A DNA stretch of 46,627 nucleotides. Source: Rickettsia typhi. Lineage in GTDB: Bacteria > Pseudomonadota > Alphaproteobacteria > Rickettsiales > Rickettsiaceae. Location of the stretch: positions 1 to 46,627 of the forward strand of contig CAMCXV010000003.1 of NCBI GenBank assembly GCA_945883665.1. Direction: 5' to 3'. The notes beneath the pieces are model-generated. The model was not told the origin of the DNA. It worked only from the letters and a program-made list of their open reading frames with translations, and made no database searches. Of the stretch, positions 46,069-46,627 are shown piece by piece. The position numbers and the translations under genes were made by a program. Position 1 is the stretch's first letter; each line of letters opens with the position of its first letter.

Positions 46069-46490
46069 CTAATAACGTTCTTTATTAACGTTTTCCCATT
46101 CCTCCGATTCTTTGTTTATTTCATATAATTCTATTGTTGCATCAGAGTCTTTCGCTCTTAATAATCCTTTTAATAGTATATCATTTTCTTGATCCGTGGG
46201 CAAAATTTTCTCTTTAAAAAAACTAAGAATTTCTTGAACAGATTCATCCTTATAATAATTAGAATTTGCCTCTATTTTTTCAGATAAATTTTTAAATTCT
46301 TTTTTATATATATTTTTTGAAAGACTTCGAATGCTTTCTTAGGTTTTAACACTTCTGAACTAATAAGAGACCCTAAATGGCTACACAAATCAATATATAA
46401 ATGCATTTCTGAATATTCTAGAAGAACTTCATAGTTTAGTTTCAATTCTTCGAAGCGGGTTTTTTCTATAACAGATCTAATACCAATCAC
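46069..46490 (-). pseudogene. Frameshifted gene of unknown function
   Basis: Reading minus strand from GTG at 46490 (or directly behind the transposase stop) gives about 60 residues, including FEELKLNYEVLLEYSEMHLY and LKPKKAFEVFQK, then a short off-frame tail stopping at 46272. Another frame continues as NIYKKEFKNLSEKIEAN and runs to a stop at 46069 (ending ENVNKERY). The frames meet at a run of six A's near 46322; one extra A would fuse them into about 139 residues. The protein is charged and helical; I do not recognise it. No proper start codon is seen, so its 5' end was probably lost to the IS element. Confidence 0.5.
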
Positions 46491-46491
46491 C

Positions 46492-46627
46492 TTAAATAAG
46501 ATGACTTAAATCAGCCCATTTTCTAGTGCATAATTTTTTTACATTCCCCTTAATATTTACAAAATCAAGCCAAGCTTCTGAACAAGAGTCCATTATATGG
46601 TCTACCGAAGCAAAAACCTTATTCGAC
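46492..46627 (-). mobile_element. 3' end of an IS630-type transposase gene
   Basis: The last 44 codons of a minus-strand frame that enters from the right edge read SNKVFASVDHIMDSCSEAW, then LDFVNIKGNVKKLCTRKWAD and end at a TAA at 46492. The pattern, a helix with ACCxAWN-like residues followed by RKWA near the C-terminus, is that of IS630-family DDE transposases. The catalytic DDE residues are outside the window, so activity cannot be judged. It borders two decayed genes. Confidence 0.65.

Overview
The window is AT-rich (about one third G+C by eye) and almost completely filled with genes. It looks like the chromosome of an alphaproteobacterium of the order Rickettsiales. The support is the low G+C, an RNase P protein whose N-terminus resembles the Rickettsia protein, an M16 mitochondrial-processing-peptidase-like protease, a ProP-type (MHS) transporter, sucA-sucB, and small genomes' typical housekeeping content. 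The unusual part is a tandem pair of very large flagellin-like genes. Some Rickettsiales (Midichloria-like and ciliate-associated Rickettsiaceae) are known to carry flagellar genes, so a flagellated or formerly flagellated member of the order is the best inference. This assignment rests on recalled family features, not on a search.

Layout. 79-5409 is a tightly packed minus-strand operon read MHS transporter, mutL, lipB, a DUF218 protein, then a protein of unknown function. 5534-10834 holds the two flagellin-like genes (804 and 929 codons), each preceded by the same 17-base match to the sigma-54 (-24/-12) promoter consensus. 11089-14270 has an ABC-F ATPase, a YgjP-type metalloprotease and a DedA membrane protein. 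14427-18508 is the 2-oxoglutarate dehydrogenase pair sucA-sucB, followed by bamA and a divergent PAP2-like gene. 22052-24072 couples a DHA2 drug exporter to an orphan mnhE, then comes dps with a palindrome upstream.

24873-29428 contains tRNA-Leu(CAA), an M16 protease coupled to a glycosyltransferase, beta-carbonic anhydrase, tRNA-Ala(GGC), trmB, rnpA and rpmH. 29505-30669 has an MscS channel and a small HIG1-like twin-transmembrane protein. The gap after it has a cluster of DnaA-box-like 9-mers. 30959-36101 is translation and Fe-S supply: pheT, pheS, erpA, hisS. 36110-40130 has an anchored envelope protein of unknown function, a sodium:alanine symporter and tsaB. 40207-45964 has a phosphohexomutase, prs, lon and a PLP-dependent threonine/serine dehydratase. 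The right edge (45965-46627) is decayed: two frameshifted remnants next to the 3' end of an IS630-type transposase that runs off the window.

How it fits together: most genes are core functions (translation, TCA cycle, lipoylation of the SucB-type E2 by LipB, outer-membrane assembly, protein quality control, DNA repair). The accessory content is concentrated in the flagellin pair and the IS-bordered edge. Intergenic spacers are short, but several carry clear dyads overlapping promoters (dps, rpmH/mscS, tRNA-Ala/trmB, pheS/erpA), which suggests more local regulation than is usually credited to such reduced genomes.
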